A stretch of 26,202 nt of DNA, taken from positions 1 through 26,202 of the forward strand of contig JANLTP010000107.1 in the NCBI GenBank assembly GCA_031363055.1. The letters are read 5' to 3'. The notes below the pieces were generated by a model. The model saw only the letters and a program-made list of their open reading frames with translations, was not told where the DNA came from and ran no database searches. Of this stretch, positions 1-7,710 are shown one piece after another; position 1 is the first letter of the stretch, and every line of letters starts with the position of its first letter. This DNA comes from JANLTP01 sp031363055 (GTDB taxonomy: Bacteria; Pseudomonadota; Gammaproteobacteria; Burkholderiales; Burkholderiaceae_E). Made by a program: the position numbers and the translations under genes.

Positions 1-30
1 AGCACCCGTACCGACCAAGCCGCGCTGAGT

Positions 31-582
31 ATGCAGATCGAGCGCGCGTTCGGCACGTTCAAGGTCTGGGATCGGCTGGTTCGCATCCTCCACTGGCTAT
101 TGGTGATCCTGCTCCTGCTCAGTTGGCTGAGTCGACATTCGGGAATTGCCGTTCACGAAGCATTAGGCTATGCCGCCCTGGCCGTTGCTGGCGTGCGAAT
201 CGCCTGGGGGGTTTTTGGTTCTCGCTACGCGCGCTTCAAGGAATTCGTTCGCTCTCCGGCCGCAACTTTTGCGTACGCGCGCGACGTGGCTTCTGGCAAG
301 GCGCCTCGCTACTTGGGACATAACCCGCTGGGCGGCTGGATGATTCTCGCCTTGCTGGTGACCACGCTTTCAATCTGTCTGAGCGACTCGCTAAACACGA
401 CCGATGCTTATTGGGGCGTCGAGTGGGTCGCCAACTTGCATGAATCAATGGTCTACCTCTTGATCGCTCTCATAGCGCTGCATGTCGCCGGCGTAGCCTT
501 CTCATCTTGGCGACACCGCGAAAATCTGTTGGTCGCGATGCTCACTGGCAAGAAGCGCATCGATCGCGACCATGTGAGCTGA
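31..582 (+). CDS. Cytochrome b561 family protein
   Basis: A 183-residue integral membrane di-haem cytochrome b of the bacterial b561 / Ni-Fe-hydrogenase cytochrome b type. It has four hydrophobic segments, at roughly residues 16-34, 42-62, 100-118 and 137-156. Candidate haem-ligand histidines are H21 (HW at the start of helix 1), H42 (HEALGY), H137 (NLHE) and H151 (ALHV), the usual paired-histidine arrangement. The family passes electrons between quinol or other carriers and partner redox proteins in the inner membrane. The partner is not visible here and may lie upstream of the window. The ATG at 31 is preceded by GCTGAGT, a poor ribosome site, and the length is normal for the family. Electron transfer is inferred from the family; the substrate is unknown. 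Confidence 0.9.
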   Translation: MQIERAFGTFKVWDRLVRILHWLLVILLLLSWLSRHSGIAVHEALGYAALAVAGVRIAWGVFGSRYARFKEFVRSPAATFAYARDVASGKAPRYLGHNPLGGWMILALLVTTLSICLSDSLNTTDAYWGVEWVANLHESMVYLLIALIALHVAGVAFSSWRHRENLLVAMLTGKKRIDRDHVS

Positions 583-624
583 GATCACAATATCGAGTTG
601 CCTCAAGTACCACCGGAGCCCACC

Positions 625-2400
625 ATGCACGATACGCAGACCTTGCACGGCGCCATGACATCGAGCCCGAGTTCACCGAGTCCAGGCACTTCAAGTCCAG
701 GCACTTCGAGTCCAAGTACGTCGATTGCCGATTCGGAGTTGATGGCTGCAATGCGCAGTTCCAGGCCTGCGAGCCGGGGCGCCGTTCGCGCGTATGACTG
801 GCTTACCCATCACTGTGCGCATCGACCGCTCAAGGAGGCGATCCGCGAACTGGCGACTCAGCGGCGGTTCACCTATGCCGATCTGGACCATCGCGCCAAT
901 GCAGTAGCGGCCTGGCTGTCGTCACTCGGCGTCGGACGTGGCGACCGTGTGGCCTTGCTCGCACACAACGGCGTCGAGTACTTCGACACGCAGTTCGCCT
1001 GCGGCCGAACCGGGTCCATCGCGGTGCTGTTGAACTGGCGGCTCACGGTAGCCGAACTTGAGTACATTTTGAATGACAGTTCGCCGAAGATCCTGATTCA
1101 CGACGTCGAGTTCACCGCGGCCGCGCAGGAATTGCAGCGCCGCTGCGGCATTGAATCGTTGATGTGCATCAACCCACGTGCGGGCTCCGGGCAATCCGGT
1201 CAGTCTGGGCAGACCGTGCAGTCCTCGCAGACCGTGCAGTCAGTGCAGTCAGTGCAGTCCGGCAATGCGTATGAGGCCATGATCGGCGCGTTCAACGGCA
1301 AACCGGTGAATCGCGAGGAACTGACTCATGACGACGTCAGCACGATTATGTATACCTCCGGTACGACGGGCCATCCGAAGGGGGCGATGATCACCTACGG
1401 AATGAACTTCTGGAATTGCGTGAATCTCGGCATTCCCGTCGGCATGAGCCTGGGCACGGTACATCTGTCGGTGCTGCCGCTGTTTCACACCGGCGGTCTG
1501 AACTGTTACTCGAACCCGGTGCTGCACGCCGGCGGCACGGTGGTCATCATGCGCACCTTTGATCCGGGTCTGGCGTTGCAAATCATCGGTGATCCGGCGT
1601 ATGGGATCACGACCTTCTTTGCGGTGCCGGCGCCGTATCAGTTCATGGCACAGCACACGGACTTCGCAATCACCGATCTAACGCGCTTGCGCAGCGCCGG
1701 GGTCGGCGGCGCACCCTGCGCGTTAACTATTCTGCAGACCTGGGCCGCACGAGGCGTGCATTTGATGCAAGGCTTCGGCATGACCGAAACCAGCCCCGCC
1801 TGCATCTTTCTCGACCCGGCCGATGCAGTGCGCAAACTCGGCTCGACCGGCAAGGTGTTAATGCATACCGAGATGCGTCTGGTCAACGACGCTGGCGGCG
1901 ATTGCGGCCCGAATGAAATCGGCGAGCTCTGGGTTGCAGGCCCGAACATCACCCCCGGTTACTGGAACCGGCCGGACGCGACCGCTGCCGGCTTTGTGGG
2001 GCGCTGGCTCAAGACTGGCGACGCCGCTCGGGTTGATGAGGAGGGCTTCGTTTACATCGTCGATCGTTGGAAAGATATGTACATCTCGGGCGGCGAAAAC
2101 GTCTATCCGGCCGAGGTCGAGAATGTGCTGTACCAACTGCCCCAAGTCGCAGAAGCCGCCGTCATTGGCGTGCCGAATGAAAAATGGGGTGAGGTTGGAC
2201 TGGCAGTGCTTGTATTGAAGCCCGGTCAGGGTCTGGAGCGCGACATCGTAATCGGCTATTGCGCAGAGCGGCTGGCCCGCTTCAAGCTGCCGCACGATAT
2301 TGCGATCATCGAAGCGCTACCGCGCAATGCCACCGGCAAGGTTCTCAAGCGAGAATTGCGCAAACGATTTCTGGGTAGTGATGTGCCGGCTATCAGCTAG
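625..2400 (+). CDS. AMP-dependent acyl-CoA synthetase/ligase
   Basis: A 591-residue member of the ANL (adenylate-forming) superfamily, expected to activate a carboxylic acid to acyl-AMP and then acyl-CoA. Visible motifs in order are the phosphate-binding loop YTSGTTGHPKG (about residues 243-253), the GFGMTETSP motif, the GELWVAGPNITPGYW and KTGDAAR region, the hinge DRWKDMYISGGENVYP, and the catalytic lysine in NATGKVLKRELR near the end. The ATG at 625 is preferred because GGAG lies six bases upstream; an in-frame TTG at 598 is the alternative. Two low-complexity stretches are odd: SPGTS repeated three times near the N-terminus and eight SGQ/TVQ-like triplets around residues 188-211. The fatty or aromatic acid substrate cannot be told from sequence. 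Its stop overlaps the convergent aldo/keto reductase stop in CTAG. Confidence 0.93.
   Translation: MHDTQTLHGAMTSSPSSPSPGTSSPGTSSPSTSIADSELMAAMRSSRPASRGAVRAYDWLTHHCAHRPLKEAIRELATQRRFTYADLDHRANAVAAWLSSLGVGRGDRVALLAHNGVEYFDTQFACGRTGSIAVLLNWRLTVAELEYILNDSSPKILIHDVEFTAAAQELQRRCGIESLMCINPRAGSGQSGQSGQTVQSSQTVQSVQSVQSGNAYEAMIGAFNGKPVNREELTHDDVSTIMYTSGTTGHPKGAMITYGMNFWNCVNLGIPVGMSLGTVHLSVLPLFHTGGLNCYSNPVLHAGGTVVIMRTFDPGLALQIIGDPAYGITTFFAVPAPYQFMAQHTDFAITDLTRLRSAGVGGAPCALTILQTWAARGVHLMQGFGMTETSPACIFLDPADAVRKLGSTGKVLMHTEMRLVNDAGGDCGPNEIGELWVAGPNITPGYWNRPDATAAGFVGRWLKTGDAARVDEEGFVYIVDRWKDMYISGGENVYPAEVENVLYQLPQVAEAAVIGVPNEKWGEVGLAVLVLKPGQGLERDIVIGYCAERLARFKLPHDIAIIEALPRNATGKVLKRELRKRFLGSDVPAIS
679..723 (+). 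repeat. 15-bp coding tandem repeat (SPGTS x3)
   Basis: Three head-to-tail 15-bp units (679-693, 694-708, 709-723) encode SPGTS, SPGTS and SPSTS in the N-terminal extension of the acyl-CoA synthetase. The first two units differ at one base. The repeat lies ahead of the conserved enzyme core, so it is probably a disordered linker. Confidence 0.85.
1186..1257 (+). repeat. 9-bp coding tandem repeat (SGQ/TVQ x8)
   Basis: Eight 9-bp units encode SGQ SGQ SGQ TVQ SSQ TVQ SVQ SVQ within the acyl-CoA synthetase. They sit in the loop before the conserved phosphate-binding motif. The family has no such insert in its core as far as I know, so this looks like a slippage-grown surface loop. Confidence 0.85.
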
Positions 2401-3395
2401 CGAGCCTGCCAGTCCTTCAATACGCGCTGACGCATCGCTTCGTCGAACATCACGCCGCTACCTGCGGCAGCATTCTGCGCCATATGCTCGGCGCGGCTCG
2501 TGCCCGGTATGGCGCAAGTGACGGCCGGATGCGAGATCACGAATTTCAACAGTACCTGCGCCCAGCTTTGGCAACCGACTTCCGGCGCCCAGCCCGGCAG
2601 CGGCACCGCAGCCAGTGAGCGTAACAAACCGCCGCCACCGAAGGGCATATTGACCAGTACCGCAACGCCGAGTTCGCGCGCCAACGGCAGCAGCCGCTGT
2701 TCGGCGGCACGATCATCGATCGAATAATTCAGTTGCACGAAATCCGGTTTGGCGCTGCGCATTGCAGCCTCTAGGTCCCGATACGCGCTCGACGTGTAGT
2801 GCGTCAGCCCAATGTATCGGATGCGGCCAGCCTCTTGCCACTGGCGCAGGGTCGCCAGATGCGTACGCCAGTCGACGAGGTTATGAATCTGCATGAGATC
2901 CATCGTGCCGGCCTTCATCAGGGCGATCGATCGCTCCATCTGCGCAATGCCGGCATCGCGCCCCGACGTCCAGACCTTGGTCGCGAGAAACGACTGTTTG
3001 CGCATAGCCGGCGCGGCCACTATCAATTCGCCGATGACCGCTTCGGCACGACCATACATGGGCGAACTGTCGATCACCGATCCACCGGCGCGCACCAGCG
3101 CGTCCAACACACCGGGCAGGCGCTGATACTGTGCAGTGTCGGCAATTGCGTCGAAGCCGATCCAGGTGCCGCAGCCGATCACCGGCAGGGCCTCGCCGGT
3201 AGCAGGAATGGAACGGGTATTCATTCGGGCCGACTCCGGGGTTTCCATGCGGGGTTTATTGATGTTTTCTGTGATGAATTCTTTGCTCGATTCTGCGGCG
3301 TCGGCAGTGTTCAAGAACAATCCCATTCCGGCCGTCATAGAAAGCGCAGCGGTTGACGAAGCGTGATTAAGCCAGCATCTGCGCGAAAGGTTCAT
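2397..3395 (-). CDS. Aldo/keto reductase with Tat-type signal
   Basis: A 332-residue TIM-barrel aldo/keto reductase. The catalytic tetrad can be followed: Asp in SVIDSSPMYGR with its Tyr, Lys in FLATKVWT, and His in LMQIHNLVDW. The C-terminal CAIPGTSRAEH is the usual cofactor-phosphate region. The N-terminus reads SRRCWL followed by a hydrophobic stretch and an Ala-rich end (TADAAES), which resembles a twin-arginine export signal. Export of a folded, NADP-loaded enzyme by Tat would explain this, but export is inferred. Start is the ATG at 3395. It converges on the acyl-CoA synthetase, the two stops sharing the four bases CTAG at 2397-2400. The substrate is unknown. Confidence 0.9.
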   Translation of the reverse strand: MNLSRRCWLNHASSTAALSMTAGMGLFLNTADAAESSKEFITENINKPRMETPESARMNTRSIPATGEALPVIGCGTWIGFDAIADTAQYQRLPGVLDALVRAGGSVIDSSPMYGRAEAVIGELIVAAPAMRKQSFLATKVWTSGRDAGIAQMERSIALMKAGTMDLMQIHNLVDWRTHLATLRQWQEAGRIRYIGLTHYTSSAYRDLEAAMRSAKPDFVQLNYSIDDRAAEQRLLPLARELGVAVLVNMPFGGGGLLRSLAAVPLPGWAPEVGCQSWAQVLLKFVISHPAVTCAIPGTSRAEHMAQNAAAGSGVMFDEAMRQRVLKDWQAR

Positions 3396-3576
3396 GCCGC
3401 GATTGTTCCATGATCAACGGCTAACCCACATGGTCCGAACTCCATTGCTTTTGAATTTGCTGTAGCTCGGTCAGTGAATTTATCATGTTCCAGTTAATCT
3501 GATTGTCTCCGACGTGTGCAACACAAGACCGCGCCATTTCCGCTTCGTCGCGTTGTTGATCGACATGTTATTGATC

Positions 3577-3595
3577 GGCCAGTTGACAATTGGCC
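3577..3595. promoter_or_regulatory. Palindromic operator candidate upstream of Xre-RES module
   Basis: GGCCAGTTGACAATTGGCC pairs at eight of nine positions around a central A. It lies 44 bases before the antitoxin ATG, where an autoregulating antitoxin would bind. TTGATCG also occurs twice just upstream (around 3555 and 3571). The operator role is inferred. Confidence 0.5.
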
Positions 3596-3638
3596 AAAAA
3601 CTACGGACAACTGTCTCGAAAAATTTGAGATCACAGTG

Positions 3639-4133
3639 ATGCCTATACGCACTACAGGTACTTCCGCTTCCGTCTTGGTTGCCGAAGATCGAGCTGCCTC
3701 GAGAACCATCGGTCTGCTCGGCGGACGACGTTTGTTGAAAGCACTACCGGTCTCCCGGGCTGAAATTCACGAGACTATTGTGCAGGGCATTCCCTACTCC
3801 GCCTTCTTCTACCTGACCGATCACATCGTAGTCCTCTCGGAGTCGGATGTGGCCCACGTCGTCGGCGTCAGCACGGGGACATTGCGTCGCCAGAAGGACG
3901 CGCCCAAGAAGTCAATGCCGACCGATCTGGCCAGCCGTACCTGGCTCTTTGCTGAAACTTTGACCACGGCCATGGAGGTTTTTGGAGGACGCGAGCAGGC
4001 TGAGCGGTGGATGTCCGAAAAAGTGATGGGGCTGGACGGAGCGCGCCCTATCGATCTACTTCGAACTGTGCAGGGTGCCACCCTCGTCAATGAGTTCCTG
4101 GTACGCCTCGAACACGGTGTCTACAACTGTTGA
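3639..4133 (+). CDS. Xre/MbcA/ParS-type antitoxin (DUF2384)
   Basis: A 164-residue antitoxin. The middle segment (SESDVAHVVGVSTGTLRRQ) is a helix-turn-helix of the Xre type. The C-terminal part has the toxin-binding pattern of this family: AMEVFGGREQAERWM, a conserved Pro-Leu-Leu (RPIDLL), then TVQGATLVNEFLVRLEHGVY. The family neutralises RES toxins and represses its own operon. I chose the ATG at 3639; the same frame opens at a GTG at 3516, but the extra 41 residues do not look like the family. The stop TGA overlaps the TTG start of the RES toxin gene, so the two are probably translationally coupled. An imperfect palindrome upstream is a likely operator. Confidence 0.87.
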   Translation: MPIRTTGTSASVLVAEDRAASRTIGLLGGRRLLKALPVSRAEIHETIVQGIPYSAFFYLTDHIVVLSESDVAHVVGVSTGTLRRQKDAPKKSMPTDLASRTWLFAETLTTAMEVFGGREQAERWMSEKVMGLDGARPIDLLRTVQGATLVNEFLVRLEHGVYNC

Positions 4134-4636
4134 CTCCCCTGCCGGCAGCGCTAGCCGCCACTGCTCCATTGGTGGCGTGGCGCATCGATGCGCAGCGTTA
4201 CGCCAAGTCGTGGGACAGCGGACTTGGCGCTGAAACTGTCGGCGGCCGCTGGAATCCCAAAGGAGTGAAGGCCGTCTATTGCTCGATTGATCCATCCACC
4301 TGCTTGGTCGAGTCCGCAGTACATCGAGGATTCGCAGTGCTGGATACGCACCCTCACGTGATAACGAGCGTCGAAATTACGGAGGTCAAGAGCGTACATG
4401 TCGTAATGCCGGACGATATTCCGAATCCTGCATGGCTCAGCGGGGGAATGCCAAGCTACCATCAGCAGCGCTGGGGTGCCAACTTGCTCGGAGCGCATGG
4501 GATCGTGCTGTTTCCTAGCGCAGTCTCGAAGCTGAGCTGGAATCTGGTGTTTGAACCCATTGCTGCGCGGGACAGATATCGTCTGCGATTGCAGACACGA
4601 CTGTCGGTCGACACGAGGTTGAACTGGCCTGCATGA
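4130..4636 (+). CDS. RES-domain toxin
   Basis: A 168-residue RES-family toxin. The family is named for conserved Arg, Glu and Ser; candidates here are R18 (AWRID), E61 (CLVESAVH) and S130 or S133 (FPSAVSKLSWNL). The hallmark GGRWNPKG is at residues 38-45 and is followed by VYCSID. Characterised RES toxins consume NAD+ (degradation or ADP-ribosyl transfer) and stop growth. The start is a TTG at 4130 that overlaps the antitoxin stop as TTGA. No better in-frame start keeps R18 and the fold. Length is normal and no lesion is visible, so the module is probably active. Confidence 0.88.
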   Translation: MTPLPAALAATAPLVAWRIDAQRYAKSWDSGLGAETVGGRWNPKGVKAVYCSIDPSTCLVESAVHRGFAVLDTHPHVITSVEITEVKSVHVVMPDDIPNPAWLSGGMPSYHQQRWGANLLGAHGIVLFPSAVSKLSWNLVFEPIAARDRYRLRLQTRLSVDTRLNWPA

Positions 4637-4708
4637 GTGGGTTCATCGGAAATTCAAACTCTGTTTTCCGCTTGATGATCGGGTGCAACACTGTATTTTG
4701 TTCCCCTG

Positions 4709-4771
4709 GTGCATGCTCAGTACCCGTACAAACCGATCAGGCTGGTCGTCCCGTTCCCGGCCGGCGGCGCC
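4709..4771 (+). pseudogene. Bug-family receptor N-terminal fragment
   Basis: About 20 codons reading HAQYPYKPIRLVVPFPAGGA match the start of mature Bug-type tripartite tricarboxylate receptor proteins (the yP-kPIrlvvPfpaGG signature). The signal peptide and the rest of the protein are missing. The fragment runs in frame straight into the ATGATG that opens the sensor kinase remnant, so a deletion has joined the two. Confidence 0.7.
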
Positions 4772-6034
4772 ATGATGACAAATCCGGGATCGCTGCAGCA
4801 AGGGCTGCTGTGGCTGGCGATGACGATTGCCGGCTGCATCGCTATAGTGCGCGGGGACATCGCACAACGACGCGAGACGTTTCGCGCCGATGCGCAGATC
4901 GCTCATCGAATCCTGGGCCAGCGCGCCGCCCAGCACGACGCTGTGCTGGCGATGTTGAGTCTGACGAGTTCAGAGGCATCGTCAGTCGAGCAGCATTTGC
5001 GCACCACCTATCCACAGATCGTGGCGGTGCAGCACCGCGATGCGAATTCGAACTGGAACGATCCGATGCTGGCAACGGCCGAGTAGCGTTCGCGCGCGAC
5101 CGGGCACGCGGTAGTCCAGGTCGGATCGGATACGCGCGAACGTTAATGGTTGGTACTGGCGGGCGGGCCTTTGAACCATGCGCTGCAGATCGATCCGTTG
5201 AAAGTGATCTTTCGGGATGAATGGCCATTCGCACCTGACGGACCGGTTCGAGTCGAATTGTTCGGGTCCGAGCTGAGTCTCGAGTTCGCGCGCGGCGTAC
5301 CGGTTCACGCGCAGCCGACCGGCCTGACCGAATGGCCGTGGCGCTGGCTCGTGGCCTGGATCGTGTTCGTGACTTTGATCGTGAGCGCGTACAGTGTCTG
5401 GCAGCGATTGCGACGTGATCGGCGCAGGGCACAGGAACTGTTGCGCATCGGTCAGGTCGGGCGACTGAATGCGCTCGGCGAATTGGCGGCCGGCATGGCG
5501 CACGAATTGAATCAACCCCTCTCGGCGGCGCTAGTGAGCGCTCAGGCGGCTCGTCGGCTGCTGGCCGAAGTGCCGCCAGAGCTCGACACGGCGCGCCTGG
5601 CGGTCGAGGCAGCCGCCGTCCAGTCGCGTCGCGCGGCCGATGTGGTGATGCGACTGCGCCGGTTGGTCGAGGCGCCGGACACGACCAAGGCGCTCGCGTC
5701 GGTACAGGTTGCCGACGCGCTTTTTGCGGTGCTCGAACTGCTCGATCCGGAGTTGCGGCAACTCGCGGTGAAGGTCGAGGTGCTCGGATCGGCGCCGCCG
5801 GTGCTCGCCGATCCGGTGGCACTCGAGCAAATCATTTTCAATCTGCTGAGGAACGCTTTGCAGGCGCTCGCCGACGTCTCGGCCGGGCAACGCGTTTTGA
5901 CCTTGCGGCTCGACCAGATCGGTGATCAGGCACACCTCCCGAACTACTTCGCCCTCGACGACATGCGCCGGTGGCCTCGCCTGCTTCCGGTTGCACTGCT
6001 GCCTACGGCTATCGCGGAGCTGATTGATCGCTGA
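4772..6034 (+). pseudogene. Sensor histidine kinase, two nonsense codons and truncated
   Basis: A membrane sensor kinase remnant in one continuous frame. The N-terminal part has a hydrophobic helix (LLWLAMTIAGCIAIV) and a sensor segment. After in-frame stops at TAG 5084-5086 and TAA 5144-5146 the frame goes on with no other lesion through a second membrane helix (LVAWIVFVTLIVSAYSVW), the H-box MAHELNQPLSAAL and the N-box IIFNLLRNALQAL. The ATP-lid glycine boxes are absent. After about 5935 the frame changes character (an unrelated tail of about 30 residues ending at 6034), so the catalytic domain was cut off. The response regulator partner is not in the window. The gene is almost certainly dead. 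Confidence 0.85.
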
Positions 6035-6043
6035 TCGTTAGCA

Positions 6044-6131
6044 CCCAACATCAAGGGCAATGATTACCGATTCGTGGTGGCGGTCCACTACAACCGCAGC
6101 ATGAGGTTCGTCCGCTTCGTAGGGACTCATC
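6044..6131 (+). pseudogene. higB-type toxin C-terminal remnant
   Basis: A run beginning about 6044 encodes PNIKGNDYRFVVAVHY and then RSMRFVRFVGTH. This is the C-terminal strand region of HigB (RelE-superfamily mRNA interferase), which usually continues to EYDRI. The N-terminal half is missing and a stop (TGA 6032-6034) precedes the fragment in this frame. It abuts a higA remnant in another frame. Confidence 0.75.
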
Positions 6132-6216
6132 GAATTTCTCGAACATGTTATGGAAGCCCGCGCGCTGACGCGCAAGGACCTCAAACCCTATATCGGCTCT
6201 CGTACCCGTGTAACGG
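6129..6216 (+). pseudogene. higA-type antitoxin internal remnant
   Basis: In the frame starting at 6129 the sequence reads IEFLEHVMEARALTRKDL and then KPYIGSRTRVTE. This matches the helix-turn-helix of HigA antitoxins (LTRKDLEPYIGSRARVSEVL). Both flanks of the gene are gone, and the frame is joined to the higB remnant by a deletion that removed the toxin end and the antitoxin start. Confidence 0.75.
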
Positions 6217-6255
6217 AGAATTCGCTGAGGCGCACGAGCGTAACCTCGAATCCCA

Positions 6256-7710
6256 TTAGTCCAGACTCGGGGGCGTTTGGGGCGCACCGAGCCAAGGCAA
6301 TCCGGTAGGGGCTGGCCGCTGACTATCTGCCGTCGATTGCGTTTGCCTCTGGGCGTCAGCGGGGCGGTAATCATCCGGCGCTCCAGGTGCAATCGCCGGA
6401 AACCGACTCAGACTCTCGCGAAACGCTTCGATCATGCGGCGCATGGGACCTCGCACCCAACTGGCTTCGGTCGCAATATTGGTTTCCTCTTTTGGGTCAG
6501 TGATCAGATTAAAGATCCACGGCGTCTCGAGGTGTTTGGCGCCCTCGTTCGGTTCGGACTCCCAGACCAGATGCATTTCCCAGTCGCGCCACTTGACCGC
6601 ACGCAATTCTTCCTTGATGAAATAGACGAAGCCATCCCGCGCGGATTTCTTTGCATCGCCGAGAAGGAAGCCGCTTTGATCAACACCGTCAATCACGCGG
6701 TCTGCTGGTAATGCGGTACCGACCGTCTTGCTCAACGTGGTGTACAAGTCGGTGATGTGCACGATTTCATTGGTCACCTGACCGGGAGGGACGCGCTTCG
6801 GCCATCGCAGCATGAACGGCACGCGCAACGCGCCTTCCATTGCCGTATGGTAAGTGCCCGTCCAAGGTCCAGCGGTTCCGCGCCATGGACGCCGGAATTC
6901 AGGGCCGTTATCACTGCCAAACCAAATCATCGTATCTTCTGCGACATCCAACGCGATGAGCGCGTCGATCAGTTGCCCGACGCGGTAGTCCATCTCGGCG
7001 AGTGCGTCGGCGAATGGGCCAGCACCGGTCTTGCCGATAAAATCCGGGTGCGGTAGTGTGGGATAGTGCACTTGGGTCAGGGGCACGTACGCGAAGAACG
7101 GCTTCGCGACATTGACGCTATCGCGCACGAATCGAATGGCCTCAGCCACCAGGTCGCTGTCGATTCTGCGACGCATGTCAAGGTCGTACAAGGCAACGTT
7201 TTCGGCAGGTTTCCCGGCCTCCCCGCGCATCACATAGGGCAATGGCACCTCAACCGGATCAAAACCGGGACTGGAGGTGAACATGCTTTCGTTGGTCGTG
7301 CGTGGAATACCGTACCACCGGTCAAAGCCGCGATCGTGTGGATAGCGCCCGGGCCTGTCACCAAGATGCCATTTGCCGAAACATCCGGTTGCATAGCCCG
7401 CAGACTGCATTTGCTGACCTAGCGTTATTTCCCACGGATGGATGCCCTGCGGAAGACCGGCTGGCACGGACTGAATTGCGCCCGTTCGAATCGGACTGCG
7501 CCCAGTCATCAGGGCAGATCGTGTCGGAACACAGTCGCTTTCGACATTGAAATTCAAGAATCGAATCCCGTCGGCTGCGAGCGCATCGAGGCGCGGCGTT
7601 GGACTGCCGCGCAAAATTCCGCCACCGTAACAACCGAGTTCTCCCCAGCCAAGATTGTCCGCAAGGATAAACAGAATGTTGGGCCTACTGTTCGAAACGA
7701 GATCGTTCAT
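6256..7710 (-). CDS. Sulfatase (arylsulfatase-type)
   Basis: A 484-residue sulfatase of the alkaline-phosphatase superfamily, expected to hydrolyse a sulfate ester. The N-terminal metal site NILFILADNLGWGELGCYG, the formylglycine motif CVPTRSALMTGR (C60) and the later FGSDNGPEF and GALRVPFMLRWP blocks are all present. C60 would need conversion to formylglycine by a sulfatase-modifying enzyme not seen here. There is no signal peptide, so a cytoplasmic enzyme is likely. The ATG at 7710 overlaps the stop of the upstream Bug receptor gene as ATGA; an in-frame start at 7749 would run into that gene and is less likely. The pairing with a binding protein suggests uptake followed by desulfation of an organosulfate, which is inference. 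Confidence 0.92.
   Translation of the reverse strand: MNDLVSNSRPNILFILADNLGWGELGCYGGGILRGSPTPRLDALAADGIRFLNFNVESDCVPTRSALMTGRSPIRTGAIQSVPAGLPQGIHPWEITLGQQMQSAGYATGCFGKWHLGDRPGRYPHDRGFDRWYGIPRTTNESMFTSSPGFDPVEVPLPYVMRGEAGKPAENVALYDLDMRRRIDSDLVAEAIRFVRDSVNVAKPFFAYVPLTQVHYPTLPHPDFIGKTGAGPFADALAEMDYRVGQLIDALIALDVAEDTMIWFGSDNGPEFRRPWRGTAGPWTGTYHTAMEGALRVPFMLRWPKRVPPGQVTNEIVHITDLYTTLSKTVGTALPADRVIDGVDQSGFLLGDAKKSARDGFVYFIKEELRAVKWRDWEMHLVWESEPNEGAKHLETPWIFNLITDPKEETNIATEASWVRGPMRRMIEAFRESLSRFPAIAPGAPDDYRPADAQRQTQSTADSQRPAPTGLPWLGAPQTPPSLD

Noticed and set aside
4842..5822. Minus-strand open frame of 326 residues
   Set aside because: Extremely Arg- and Pro-rich and antisense to the kinase remnant, whose H-box and N-box are clear on the plus strand.
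5936..6034. Last 30 codons of the kinase frame (PNYFALDDMRRWPRLLPVAL) as a separate gene fragment
   Set aside because: It reads like protein but I could not match it to any family, so it is only noted as a foreign tail.
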